Below, one piece after another: positions 15,333-24,796 of a stretch of DNA of 64,000 nucleotides. The translations under genes were made by a program, and so were the position numbers. Within the stretch, counting starts at the first letter, position 1. The number at the start of each line of letters is the position of its first letter. The notes under the pieces are model-generated. The model was not told the DNA's origin and made no database searches. It saw only the letters and a list, made by a program, of their open reading frames with translations. The DNA lies in contig NZ_LT984798.1 in the NCBI RefSeq assembly GCF_900243745.1, positions 310,001-374,000 of the forward strand, in the 5' to 3' direction. Origin of the DNA: Desulfovibrio sp. G11 (GTDB taxonomy: Bacteria; Desulfobacterota; Desulfovibrionia; Desulfovibrionales; Desulfovibrionaceae).

Positions 15333-18300
15333 ATGCTCCACCACAAGGAACCTCTCAGCCCGCGCACTGCCGTGTGCCACAGCAGATACCGCGACGCGGA
15401 AAAGCACCACGGCGTATGCCTTTATTGCGCCATCGGATGCGGACTGAACATATATACATACCAGGGCGAAATTGTCGGCGTGGAAGGCGATGACGAAAGC
15501 CCCGTAAACCGGGGTCGCCTTTGTCCCAAGGGGTCAAACACCCTGCAAATGCTGCGCAGCCCTCACCGTGTCGCCACGGTGCGCTACCGCGCCCCTTATG
15601 CCACCCAATGGGAAGACCGCCCGATGGACTGGGCCATGGACCGCATAGCCCGGCTCATGAAGGTCGCCCGTGATGCCGGATTTCAGGAAAAGAACGCGGC
15701 CGGCATGCCCGTAAACACCTGCCACAGCATCGCCTCTCTCGGCGGCTCCGCCAGCGACAATGAAGAAAACTACCTGATGAAAAAGCTCTTCACCGGCGGT
15801 CTCGGCATGCTGGATGTCGAAAACCAGGCCAGGCTCTGACACTCCGCATCCGTGCCCGGTCTGGGCGCGTCATTCGGTTTCGGCGCTTGCACCAACTTTC
15901 CGCGCGACATGCGCAACAGCGACTGCATCCTTGTCATGGGTTCCAACATGGCGGAATCCCATCCTGTTGGTTTTCAATGGGTCATGGAAGCAAAAGAACG
16001 CGGCGCAACCCTCATCCACGTAGACCCGCGCTTTACCCGCACCTCGGCCGTGGCCGACCATCACATAAGCATCAGGCCCGATTCTGACCTGGCTTTTCTT
16101 GGCGCGCTTATCCATCTTATCCTGAAAAAAAACGGCTGGTTTGCCGACTTTGTCAGCCATTATACCAATGCCTCCACCCTGGTGAGCGAAAAGTTTTCCT
16201 TTGATGAAAACACCGGCCTTTTCGTGGGCTTCAATCCGGCAACACGCTCCTACGACCAGGATCCGGACGCCTGGGATTATGAGATGGACGAACAGGGAAT
16301 GCCCAAAAAAGACCCGACCTTCCAGCATCCGCGCTGCGTTCTGCGCGTACTTGAAAAACAGTACGCAGGCTATACGCCCGAAAGAGCGGCTGAAACCTGC
16401 GGTTGCAGCCCCGAAGACGTGGAACTGGTAGCCGATCTGCTTATGGGCAATTCCGGGCCGGAGCGTACTTCAGTCATGGCCTATGCCCTGGGCTGGACAC
16501 AGCACACCAGCGGCGTGCAGATCATCCGGGCTGCGGGCATCATCCAGTTGCTGCTCGGCAACGTGGGGCGCCCGGGCAGCGGTATTGTCGCCCTGCGCGG
16601 GCATGCCAACGTACAGGGCGCCACCGACATTCCCACCCTGTTCAACAATCTGCCCAACTACATTCCGCAGCCCAAGGCCATTGCCGAACACGCCACCCTG
16701 AAAAACCTGCTGGAATACGGACACGGCCTGAGTGGCCGCAGAGGCAGGGAAGAAAGCGGCCTGTGGCGGCAAGAAGGCCTCAAGGGCGCATGGGCGGCCA
16801 TGCCTTCCTACATGGTCAGCCTGCTCAAGGCCTGGTACGGCGATGCCGCCACCGCAGACAACGAGTATTGCTATCAGAACCTGCCCAAAATGCAGAAGGA
16901 CGAATCCGAACAGACGTTTTTCAAAGAAGCCCTGCAGGGTACCGTGCGAGGCATGTTTGTTTTCGGGCAAAATCCGGCAGTGAGTTCACCCAACTCCGGC
17001 TTTCACCGCGAAGCCATGCGCAAGCTGGACTGGCTTGTGGTGGTGGACGCTTTTGAAACAGAAAGCGCCGCCGTATGGTACGCCGACCCCGACGGCCCCG
17101 GCCCGGAAACTGTGGGAACAGAGGTTTTTTTGCTGCCTGCCGCGCTGGCTATGGAAAAAGGCGGCTCGGTTTCCAATACCGAACGGCTGGTGCAGTGGCA
17201 CGAACCTGTTCTGGACGCTCCGGGCGACAGCAGGTCCGACCTCTGGTATGTCTACCAGCTCGGCAAGCGTCTCAAGGCCCTTTACGCCGATTCCACCCAG
17301 AAGAAGGACAAGGCCCTGCAACAGCTTACCTGGGACTATTGCAAACCCGGCGAAGACGAGCCGGACCCCGAACTGGTACTGCGCGAAATGAACGGATTCA
17401 ATACCGTCACGGGCGAGCACCTCAAGGCTACGGGCCAGCTTGCCGCCGACGGCTCCACCGCCTGCGGTTGCCGCCTCTACTGTGGTGTCTACCCCGCGCC
17501 GGGACAGAATCTTGCCAAACGGCGCGGCACCATCGGTGATGACGAAAACTTCTACCCCGACTGGGCCTGGGCCTGGCCGGGCAATTCGCGCATCCTCTAT
17601 AACCGCGCTTCCGCCGACCCCGCAGGCAAGCCCTGGTCCGAGCGCAAGGCCATCATCCACTGGGATGCCAATGCCGGGCGCTGGAAAGGCGCGGACGTGC
17701 CCAACTATGTGCTCGACAAGGCTCCGGACTACCGCCCAACGCCCGAAAGCAGGGGCATGGACGCCATACCGGGCGATGCGCCCTTCACTGTGCATTTCGA
17801 CGGCCTGGGCTGGCTGTTCGCGCCATTCGGCCTTTCCGACGGTCCCATGCCCGTACACTACGAGGCCCTGGAAACCCCTGTGCGCAACACCATGGCTGCA
17901 CAGCAGATATCCCCCTCGACCACAATCATCGAAGACTCGCGCAATGCCATCGCCGCACAGGGCGATCCCCGCTATCCCGTCATTCTCACAAGCTACCGGG
18001 TAACGGAACAGTTTGTGGCAGGCGTTATGACGCGGCGCTCAAGCTGGATCAACGAGCTTCAGCCCAGCCTGTTTTTTGAAATGGACCCAGAACTGGCCGC
18101 AAGCCTTGCCCTGCGCAATCTGGACTGGGTCATTGCCGAAAGCAAACGTGGCTCCATTGAAGGCCGGGTGCTGGTCACCCCGCGCATACAGCCGCTCATG
18201 GTCTGCGGCAACAAGGTGCACGTGGTGGGCGTACCCATGCATTTCGGCTACAAGGGCGAGGTGACGGGAGACTCCGTCAACGTGCTCACGGCGCTGTCTC

Positions 18301-18485
18301 TCGGCCCCAATTCTGACATTGCCAGCGTCAAGTCCATTGCCTGCCGCATCAGGCCCGGCAGGCTCACGGCCCGCAGCGAACACAAGGGCGACTTCAAGGA
18401 TGCCTACGCGCCTCTGCCCGACGCTCCCATGAGCAAGGTCCCCTGGATATGCAAGCCCGAAGGGAGGCTCGACTATGATAACTGA
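15333..18485 (+). CDS. fdhA: Formate dehydrogenase catalytic subunit, selenocysteine-containing (TGA at 15837 read as Sec)
   Basis: A 1050-residue FdnG-like Mo/W bis-MGD formate dehydrogenase. An in-frame TGA at 15837-15839 is read as selenocysteine 169, in the context ARL-U-HSASVPGL, which matches the active site ARV-U-HGPTV of E. coli FdnG. A SECIS hairpin follows immediately. The N-terminal 4Fe-4S site is C29-x2-C32-x3-C36...C64. The molybdopterin domains continue to the end (LGWTQHTSGVQIIR; LRGHANVQGATD; GWAWPG-like block). There is no twin-arginine signal: the reading frame is closed by TAG at 15255 and nothing between it and the ATG contains RR. The enzyme should therefore stay in the cytoplasm, unlike most Desulfovibrio FDHs. 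The FeS and NrfD subunits follow. Confidence 0.93.
15837..15869 (+). promoter_or_regulatory. Selenocysteine codon and bacterial SECIS element
   Basis: UGA at 15837-15839 is followed after 11 bases by a 7-bp stem (CGTGCCC at 15851-15857, GGGCGCG at 15863-15869, one G-U pair). The five-base loop GGTCT (15858-15862) is the same loop recognised by SelB in E. coli fdhF. Distance and loop both fit a functional bacterial SECIS. Confidence 0.88.
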
Positions 18486-19347
18486 GACGCGCCTTCCCAA
18501 AAAACCCCGCAGCTTTGCACAGCGCCTGCTTTACCCTTTCAGACGCGGCACGGGACCGGCGATGCAGGAGCCGGTGGGCTTTTTTACCGATACCTCGGTA
18601 TGTATCGGCTGCAAGGCCTGCCAGGTGGGCTGCAAGCACTGGAACATGCTGCCAGGCCTTGAACCACGACTTTCTGGCCGCAGCTACGACAACACCCTGG
18701 AACTTTCCGCCCGCACATGGCGGCATGTAAAGTTCGCCGAGGTCATTGATACCGATATTCCGGCCAATAACCGTCAGGGCCTGCACTGGCTTCTCGCCAG
18801 CGACAGTTGCAAGCACTGCGACGATGCCCCCTGCATGCGGGCCTGCCCCACGGGGGCGCTTGTCCGCACTGAAGTGGGCGGCGTGTACCCGCAGGCAGAC
18901 ATCTGCAACGGCTGTGCCTCATGCGTTGCGGCCTGCCCCTTTGGCGTTATTGCCAGAAATGAGAAAAGCGGCCACTCGCACAAGTGCACCTTCTGCCTTG
19001 ACCGGGTGCGTGACGGCCTGCAGCCGGCTTGCGCCAAAACCTGCCCCGCTGCTTCCATACGCTTCGGCAGGCTTGAAGACATGCGCAATGCCGCCCGCAA
19101 CCGCCTGGCCCACCTGCGGGCACAGGGTGTGAGCAATGCCCGCCTTTACGGCCTTGAACCCACAGAAAACTATTCGTCACTGCACAATATTTTCCTGCTG
19201 CTGGACAGGCCCTCCACCTATGGCCTGCCCGAAACTCCCCTGCATCCCGCCCGCCGTCTCAAGGGCGACTATATCCGCGCTGCCGCCGGAGTGGTTCTCG
19301 GCATTGCCATACTGGGCGCGTCAGTCATTTTCGGAGGTGTCCTGTAA
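18475..19347 (+). CDS. Formate dehydrogenase iron-sulfur (beta) subunit with C-terminal membrane anchor
   Basis: A 290-residue four-cluster ferredoxin-like subunit of the FdnH/FdhB type. The four 4Fe-4S motifs are CIGCKACQVGC (about 43-53), CKHCDDAPCMRACP, CNGCASCVAACP and CTFCLDRVRDG...CAKTCP. The chain ends in one transmembrane helix (about 266-288), like FdnH. There is no signal peptide, consistent with a cytoplasmic-side enzyme. It overlaps the end of fdhA by 11 bases and the start of the NrfD gene by one base (TAATG). It carries electrons from FdhA to the membrane subunit. Confidence 0.9.
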   Translation: MITETRLPKKPRSFAQRLLYPFRRGTGPAMQEPVGFFTDTSVCIGCKACQVGCKHWNMLPGLEPRLSGRSYDNTLELSARTWRHVKFAEVIDTDIPANNRQGLHWLLASDSCKHCDDAPCMRACPTGALVRTEVGGVYPQADICNGCASCVAACPFGVIARNEKSGHSHKCTFCLDRVRDGLQPACAKTCPAASIRFGRLEDMRNAARNRLAHLRAQGVSNARLYGLEPTENYSSLHNIFLLLDRPSTYGLPETPLHPARRLKGDYIRAAAGVVLGIAILGASVIFGGVL

Positions 19348-20309
19348 TGCAAAATACCGCGCAAAACACACGAGGCGCTCTGCCGCCAAACACCTCCCGG
19401 TCCTACAGCCAGGATTATTCCGGCGATATCATCCCCCACCTGCCCCCCTGGGGCAGCATGACGGTCATTGATGTGTGGCTGAACAATGCCGCCCTGGGGC
19501 TTTACATTGTCACAACCTGCGCCCTGCTGCTGCGGCCGGTGACCTTCGGCATTCTGGCGCAGCCCGCCTTTGTGCTGGCATGGCTGCTTCTTGTGGCCGA
19601 CCTTGCCCTGCTTGTTGCCGACCTGGGCGACCCCACGCGCTTTCACCACATGCTGCGCACCTGTCGCCCCACCTCGCCCATGTGGGTGGGCGTATGGGCC
19701 TTGACCCTTTCGACGGCAACCATGCTCATACCCGCATTATGGGGCCTTATGGGACTGCTCACCGGCTTCAAGATACTGTCACCGGCCAGTTCCGCCAGCG
19801 TCATGTCTTTTATCGGTTCGGAGCCGGGGGTGCGCGTGCTCGTGCTCTTTCTGGGCCTAGGCGGCATCTGCGCTGCTGCCGGCCTTTGCTACAAGGGTGT
19901 GCTTTTTTCGGCCACATCCCGCCCTGTATGGCGCAAGGCCCGCTGGTTTTCCGCCTATCTGACCAACGGCGGCATACTGCTTGGCTGCGCCCTGTTCACG
20001 GCCATGGGCATGGCCCTGCACCTGACCAATGGCCTGCAAAGACTCTTTCCTGCCATGCTCGCCATGCTTGCTATTGACATGCTCCTGCTTGAGCTGCACC
20101 TGCGGCCCGCCCTGAAAGACGGCTCAAGCCCCCTGCAACGCCGTAATCTCGGCACTGCCACAGCCCTGGATGTGGTGGCATTTGCCTGCCTTCTTGCCGT
20201 TACGGCCGGAGTAACGCAACCTGCCCTTGTGGCTGTGGCCACGCTATGCATCGCGGCCTCTGCCCTTATGGGCCGCCACAGTTTTGTGCTGCCCATGCGC
20301 GGCGTATAG
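19347..20309 (+). CDS. NrfD/PsrC-family membrane subunit of formate dehydrogenase
   Basis: A 320-residue polytopic protein with about nine hydrophobic helices and the NrfD/PsrC layout: an N-terminal soluble lead containing DVWLNNAALGLYIVTTC, then DLALLVADLGDPTRFHHMLRTCRPTSPMWVG. The Asp/Arg-rich loop after the third helix is the usual quinone-site region. It has no haem ligand pattern, so unlike FdnI it exchanges electrons with quinone directly. It starts inside the stop of the FeS subunit (TAATG). With FdhA and the FeS subunit it would form a formate:quinone oxidoreductase facing the cytoplasm. Confidence 0.88.
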   Translation: MQNTAQNTRGALPPNTSRSYSQDYSGDIIPHLPPWGSMTVIDVWLNNAALGLYIVTTCALLLRPVTFGILAQPAFVLAWLLLVADLALLVADLGDPTRFHHMLRTCRPTSPMWVGVWALTLSTATMLIPALWGLMGLLTGFKILSPASSASVMSFIGSEPGVRVLVLFLGLGGICAAAGLCYKGVLFSATSRPVWRKARWFSAYLTNGGILLGCALFTAMGMALHLTNGLQRLFPAMLAMLAIDMLLLELHLRPALKDGSSPLQRRNLGTATALDVVAFACLLAVTAGVTQPALVAVATLCIAASALMGRHSFVLPMRGV

Positions 20310-20446
20310 CGCGTTTTCACGTTGCGGGCACTCCGCGGCCTTCACGGCGTCCACGCAGGCAACTGGCGGTGCCCGACTACTGTGAAAATGTATACTCCCG
20401 CCGGTAAGGCATACTCAACTGCAGATTGCCCGGTATATTCCTGACA

Positions 20447-20478
20447 ACAAGCCCCTCCGCCCAGGCGGAGGGGCTTGT
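20447..20478. terminator. Long hairpin downstream of the FDH operon
   Basis: A 15-bp perfect stem (ACAAGCCCCTCCGCC at 20447-20461, GGCGGAGGGGCTTGT at 20464-20478) with a two-base loop. It has no T-run, lies 137 bases after the NrfD stop and is probably the operon's 3' end. Confidence 0.6.
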
Positions 20479-20520
20479 CATGAGCGTCATCTTATACGCC
20501 CCCGTCTGCGCTCTTCCCTG

Positions 20521-20558
20521 GAGCATTTCAATTTTGAAAATATGTATGCTCAACGCTG
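20521..20558 (+). repeat. GAGCATTT palindromic element, intergenic copy
   Basis: GAGCATTTCAATTTTGAAAA followed by TATGTATGCTC and AACGCTG. It matches the element after hyaC (6795-6835) at most positions. A second partial copy, TAGAGCGCTTAAAAAAATAC then ATTGCTCC, follows at 20636-20668. Confidence 0.6.
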
Positions 20559-21387
20559 ATGACACACCCGCTACAGCGCTTGACCGCGCGAATACATTGC
20601 GCTGCACCTTCACACCGGGCCTGCCACGCAGTCGCTAGAGCGCTTAAAAAAATACATTGCTCCAGCAAGCGACCGGGCCTTTTCTCCTTGTGCCCTCGCT
20701 TGCGGGCAAGCCCGCCGCCATGCCGCCCGCACAGCATACAAGACCGCACAAAGGTCATCGCCAGCCTGAAAGGGCGGCCCAAGGCCCCGAAATATGAAAA
20801 TAAATACAGAAATAAAATTCATACTTGCATCACATGTTTTTTTACTCTATTATCCTCTGAACATCACATCAAACAGCGTGGCACCCTGTTATTCCCTTCA
20901 GAATAACCTCAACACCGTGCTACAGCTTCTGTAGATTCAGCGCCATCCAAGGTCGCATCTTAAAAGAATCTTCAATGCATATCTGAAAAAACAACTTTTT
21001 TCATTATGTAACATGTGTAAAAGAGTTATACTGCATTTACATATACACATTGCAGCATGGCGCAACAGGAATGTGAACGACGCAAATTTTCCGTCCCGGC
21101 CTGTATTCCCGACTTTAAACAGCCCGACGGCCGAAGACAAAGGAGCCAAAGCACAATAGAGTAACAATTTTTTTCTGCACAAGATGCTATTTCGTTCTCA
21201 CAATACTTTTTATAACACTTTATGGAAGTTCGGTTTGTACCGAGGAGGCGTTCATCTGCTGGTGCCGTCAACGCTGATGACTCCAGCAAGTTCGTTTTGA
21301 CGATCAATCATTGTTCGTCCTTCCATATACTCGCCCGGTTACGGGCTACACCCGCGACATTTCCATGCCACGGCAGAAGGAGGGTAT

Positions 21388-22596
21388 ATGGCAAAAATCT
21401 CCATTCAAAACATTTCTAAAGTCTTCGGGGCACAGCCGGACCAGGCGCTTGAACTGGCAGCCGAAGGCGCCTCACGCGCGGACATTCTGCGAAAAACCCG
21501 CACCACAGTGGCCCTGCGCGACATATCCCTTGATATTACAGACAGCGAACTGCTCGTCATTATGGGTCTTTCCGGCAGCGGCAAATCAACCTTGCTGCGC
21601 TGCCTCAACGGACTGATCATGCCCAGCACCGGGCGCATCCTTGTGGACGATGCGGATATAACCACAATGAATGCCAAAGGGCTGCGCCATGTGCGCCAAC
21701 GCTGCTTCGGCATGGTGTTTCAGAATTTTGCGCTTTTTCCTCATCGCACGGTATTGCAGAATACAGCCTTCGGCCTTGAGGTCATGGGCGTATCTGAAAC
21801 CCAGCGCCTGAAAAAAAGCGAAGAAATGCTTGAGCGCGTCGGCCTTGCACAGTGGAAGAACTCCTACCCCGGCGAGCTTTCCGGGGGCATGAAGCAGCGT
21901 GTTGGCCTGGCCCGTGCCCTGGCTCTTGAGCCGGAGGTGCTGCTTATGGACGAAGCCTTCAGCGCCCTTGACCCCCTTATCCGGCAGGAAATGCAAGACG
22001 AGTTACTGTCGCTTCAGGAAGACATTCAAAAGACCATTGTTTTCATCACTCATGACCTTAACGAGGCCTTCAAGCTCGGCGACCGCATTGTCCTGCTGCA
22101 GGACGGAGCCGTTGTGCAGACAGGTACCCCCGAAGAAATCCTTCAGGCCCCGGCCAACGACTATGTGGCCCGTTTTGTCGCCTCGGCCGACGCCTCGCAG
22201 GTACTGACCGCAGCCAGCGTCATGAAGCGCTCCGAAGATACCGCGGTGCTTGGTCTGGATGGCCCGCGCGCTGCCTTGCGCAAAATGCGCGTACACTCCA
22301 TTGCTTCGCTTTTTGTGCTGGACCGACACCGCCGTTTTGTGGGCATCCTTAACGCCGATGACGCCGAAGCCATGATCAGCGAGGGCCGTTCGGACCTTAC
22401 TGAAATAACCCGCACAGACATCGTGACCGTCACACCTGACACCCCCGTTACCGAACTTGTGCCGCTCATGGCCGAACTGCCCTACCCGTTGGCTGTGGTA
22501 GATAACCGCCAGCGTTTACAGGGTGTTATCGTGCGTGGACTGTTACTGGGCGCTCTGGTGGAACATAACGACAGGAGAGGCGCGCATGCTGCCTAG
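21388..22596 (+). CDS. opuAA: Glycine betaine/proline ABC transporter ATP-binding protein with CBS domains
   Basis: A 402-residue OpuAA/ProV-type ATPase. Walker A is GLSGSGKST (60-68), the signature is LSGGMKQRVGLARAL and Walker B is VLLMDEAFSALD. After the nucleotide-binding domain a C-terminal pair of CBS domains (about 275-390) is expected to sense ionic strength or nucleotides, as in OpuA. It energises compatible-solute uptake under osmotic stress. The permease start overlaps its end by 11 bases. AAGGAGGGTATATG gives a strong ribosome site. Confidence 0.92.
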   Translation: MAKISIQNISKVFGAQPDQALELAAEGASRADILRKTRTTVALRDISLDITDSELLVIMGLSGSGKSTLLRCLNGLIMPSTGRILVDDADITTMNAKGLRHVRQRCFGMVFQNFALFPHRTVLQNTAFGLEVMGVSETQRLKKSEEMLERVGLAQWKNSYPGELSGGMKQRVGLARALALEPEVLLMDEAFSALDPLIRQEMQDELLSLQEDIQKTIVFITHDLNEAFKLGDRIVLLQDGAVVQTGTPEEILQAPANDYVARFVASADASQVLTAASVMKRSEDTAVLGLDGPRAALRKMRVHSIASLFVLDRHRRFVGILNADDAEAMISEGRSDLTEITRTDIVTVTPDTPVTELVPLMAELPYPLAVVDNRQRLQGVIVRGLLLGALVEHNDRRGAHAA

Positions 22597-23428
22597 ACTC
22601 CCCCTGGCCGGTTATATTGACAGCGGCGTGGAGTTTCTGGTGGAGCAGTTTTCCGGCGTTACCCGCGCCGGGTCCGCAATCATGCTTGCCCTGCTGGACC
22701 GTTTTGAAGAATTTCTGCTGCTGCCGCCCCCGTGGCTCTTTATTCTGCTTCTGGCAGCTCTGGCCTGGTGGGTAACGCGCCGCCCGGGACTGCCCGTATT
22801 CGTGGCTCTGGGCTTTGCCCTTCTGTGGAACCTGGGGCTGTGGGCGCCCACCATCAGCACTCTGGCCCTGGTGCTTTCGGCCACCCTGCTTTCCGTGCTG
22901 GTAGGCGTACCCTGCGGCATTCTTGCGGCCATGAGCCCTGTGGCACGCAAAATTGTCATGCCCGTGCTGGACGTCATGCAGACCATGCCAGCCTTTGTGT
23001 ATCTTATTCCGGCCATTCCCTTTTTCGGCATCGGCAAGGTCAGCGCGGTGGTAGCCACGGTCATCTTTTCAGTGCCTCCGGCCATACGCTTTACCTGCCT
23101 GGGCATACAGCAGGTTCCCCGCGATCTTGTGGAGTGCACCGAGGCCTTTGGCGCAACCCGCATGCAGCGTCTGTATAAGCTGGAACTGCCCCTGGCCATG
23201 CCCACCATTGTCGCAGGCGTAAACCAGACAATCATGCTGGCCCTTTCAATGGCCGTCATCGCGGCCATGATCGGCGCGCGCGGCCTGGGCGGCGAGGTAT
23301 GGAAGGCCATTCAGCGCCTCAACATCGGCATGGGCTTTGAAGCCGGGCTTGGCATCGTTATTGTCGCCATTACCCTTGACCGCCTCTTCCGTGCACTGGC
23401 GCAAAAAAGTTCCGGCAAGGCCCATTAG
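22586..23428 (+). CDS. opuAB: Glycine betaine/proline ABC transporter permease
   Basis: A 280-residue ProW-type permease with about six to seven membrane helices and the binding-protein-dependent permease motif EAFGATRMQRLYKLELPLAMPTI (the EAA loop that contacts the ATPase). Other ProW words are MQTMPAFVYLIPAIPFFGIG and NQTIMLALSMAVIAAMIGARGLG. The ATG at 22586 follows AGGAGAGG and overlaps opuAA by 11 bases. The binding protein is encoded separately 322 bases downstream. Confidence 0.92.
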   Translation: MLPRLPLAGYIDSGVEFLVEQFSGVTRAGSAIMLALLDRFEEFLLLPPPWLFILLLAALAWWVTRRPGLPVFVALGFALLWNLGLWAPTISTLALVLSATLLSVLVGVPCGILAAMSPVARKIVMPVLDVMQTMPAFVYLIPAIPFFGIGKVSAVVATVIFSVPPAIRFTCLGIQQVPRDLVECTEAFGATRMQRLYKLELPLAMPTIVAGVNQTIMLALSMAVIAAMIGARGLGGEVWKAIQRLNIGMGFEAGLGIVIVAITLDRLFRALAQKSSGKAH

Positions 23429-23750
23429 GCCGGACTGATTTTGAGAATACGCATTCTCAAAATTTCAGGGCGCTCAATTTGGATTGCCCCCATACCGTGC
23501 AGCCGCGGTTTGTTTGCAAACCTTGCAGACAACGGCTGCAGTTGCGCCATGTCGCGGTGGAGGCCCTGCCGCACACAGGACGGGCAAGGCTGTTTTTCAA
23601 CGGCCTGCTAACAGTATTTAGCTCACGCTGGTGTTACGGCATGACGGCCGTGCGCGGCCGCAGAGCGGGCAGCCATGCCCGTAACCGCGCCAGCCGCACA
23701 GCCGCCGTTGCTGCGACCGGCAAAAGAAAAACCTTGTAAAAGGAGAACCA
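23429..23750 (+). other. Intercistronic spacer with hairpins between permease and binding protein
   Basis: 322 bases with no gene. A perfect 11-bp inverted repeat with loop ACGC lies at 23438-23463. A larger structured palindrome lies at 23499-23539: outer arms GCAGCCG/CGGCTGC enclosing GGTTTG/CAAACC. These could protect or terminate transcripts so that the binding protein is made in excess of the membrane parts. Confidence 0.5.
23438..23463. repeat. Inverted repeat of the TTGAGAA type
   Basis: ATTTTGAGAAT-ACGC-ATTCTCAAAAT, a perfect 11-bp stem, followed by TTCAGGGCGCTC. The CTTGAGAA/TTCTCAAG core is shared with the elements at 10109-10160 and 46861-46911, here without the TAGAGCA start. Confidence 0.55.
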
Positions 23751-24614
23751 ATGAAACTTCGCATACTGACTCTCGCCGTGGCCTTTGCCCTGCTGCTCTC
23801 TGCAGGAGTCATGGCCAAAGATAAAAAAGAAGATAAAAATCTTCAGCTTGTCTACGTTGAATGGGACTGCGCCAATGCTTCGAGCCATCTGGCCAAGGCC
23901 GTGCTTGAAGACAAGCTGGGCTATAAAGTGGAATTGCTGCCCGTGACCCAGCCCATCCTCTGGACAAGCCTTGCCACCGGCGATGCCGATGCCATGGTGA
24001 CCGCATGGCTGCCCGACACCCACAAGGACATGCACAACAAGGTCAAAAACAATGTGGAAGTGCTCGGCAAGCTTACGGGGGGCGCACGCCTTGGCCTCGC
24101 CGTACCGGACTATGTGACGCTGAAATCCGTTGAAGAACTCAAAGCCAATGCCGGCAAGTTCAAAAGCCGTATCGTGGGTATCGACCCCGGCGCGGGCGTC
24201 ATGCAGCTGACGGAAAAACTGATGAAAGACTACGGTATTGACAATATGGAACTGATGGAAGGCAGCGATACCATCATGACCTCAAGCCTGTCCGACGCCA
24301 TACGCAACAAGGAATGGATCGTCGTCACGGCGTGGTCGCCTCACTGGATGTTCGGCCGCTGGGACATGCATTACCTTGAAGACCCCAAGGGCAGCCTCGG
24401 CAGCGAAGAAGGCATCTATAATGTGGCGCGCAAGGGCCTCAAGGACGACCACCCCGCCGCCCATGCCTTTCTGTCAAAATTCGCCTACGCCAACCCTGAG
24501 CAGTTACAGCAGCTCATGGCCTGGAATCAGGAAAAAGGCGCGGACCCCATGAAAAACGCCCGCCGTTTCATGAAGGAGCACCCTGAACTGGTGGAAGCCT
24601 GGCTGGCAAAGTAA
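23751..24614 (+). CDS. opuAC: Glycine betaine/proline substrate-binding protein
   Basis: A 287-residue periplasmic OpuAC-type binding protein. Sec signal peptide is at 1-22 (MKLRILTLAVAFALLLSAGVMA). Tryptophans that form the betaine cage in this family are visible in VEWDCANA, PILWTSL, VTAWLPDTH and VTAWSPHWMFGRW. The absence of a lipobox suggests a free periplasmic protein rather than a lipoprotein. A good AAAAGGAG precedes the ATG. A strong terminator follows at 24660. Confidence 0.92.
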   Translation: MKLRILTLAVAFALLLSAGVMAKDKKEDKNLQLVYVEWDCANASSHLAKAVLEDKLGYKVELLPVTQPILWTSLATGDADAMVTAWLPDTHKDMHNKVKNNVEVLGKLTGGARLGLAVPDYVTLKSVEELKANAGKFKSRIVGIDPGAGVMQLTEKLMKDYGIDNMELMEGSDTIMTSSLSDAIRNKEWIVVTAWSPHWMFGRWDMHYLEDPKGSLGSEEGIYNVARKGLKDDHPAAHAFLSKFAYANPEQLQQLMAWNQEKGADPMKNARRFMKEHPELVEAWLAK

Positions 24615-24659
24615 CTGACGCAGATTACAGATTGCCGCAACCAGCAGTCGTTTTGCAAA

Positions 24660-24694
24660 AAGTCCCCCGGCATCGGATTGATGCCGGGGGACTT
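24660..24694 (+). terminator. Terminator of the betaine transporter operon
   Basis: A 15-bp perfect stem (AAGTCCCCCGGCATC / GATGCCGGGGGACTT, loop GGATT) 45 bases after the opuAC stop, preceded by an A-run on the plus strand. It probably serves both opuAC and the convergent chemoreceptor gene. Confidence 0.75.
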
Positions 24695-24796
24695 GTACGG
24701 TCAGGGCAGCCGGAGTGTCTTGTCGGGCGGTGAGGCAGTCAAGCTGCAGCCGCACCTTTAAGCCCGCAACAGATCAATATCAGTTGCCGCTGGTGC

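Larger units (their letters stand above)
20310..21387. other. 1.08-kb gene-free region between the FDH operon and the betaine transporter
   Basis: No supported gene. Contents: a long hairpin (20447-20478), a GAGCATTT repeat copy (20521-20558), a TAGAGCGC half copy (20636-20668), then an AT-rich stretch (about 20790-21060) unlike its surroundings. A TCAACGCTGATGAC word occurs twice (20548-20561 and 21269-21282). The transporter promoter should lie near 21295-21370; a TTGACG at 21297 is a possible -35. Confidence 0.4.

Noticed and set aside
15837-15839. Premature stop or frameshift splitting fdhA into a pseudogene
   Set aside because: The TGA sits exactly at the selenocysteine position of the family and has a SECIS hairpin, so the gene is intact.
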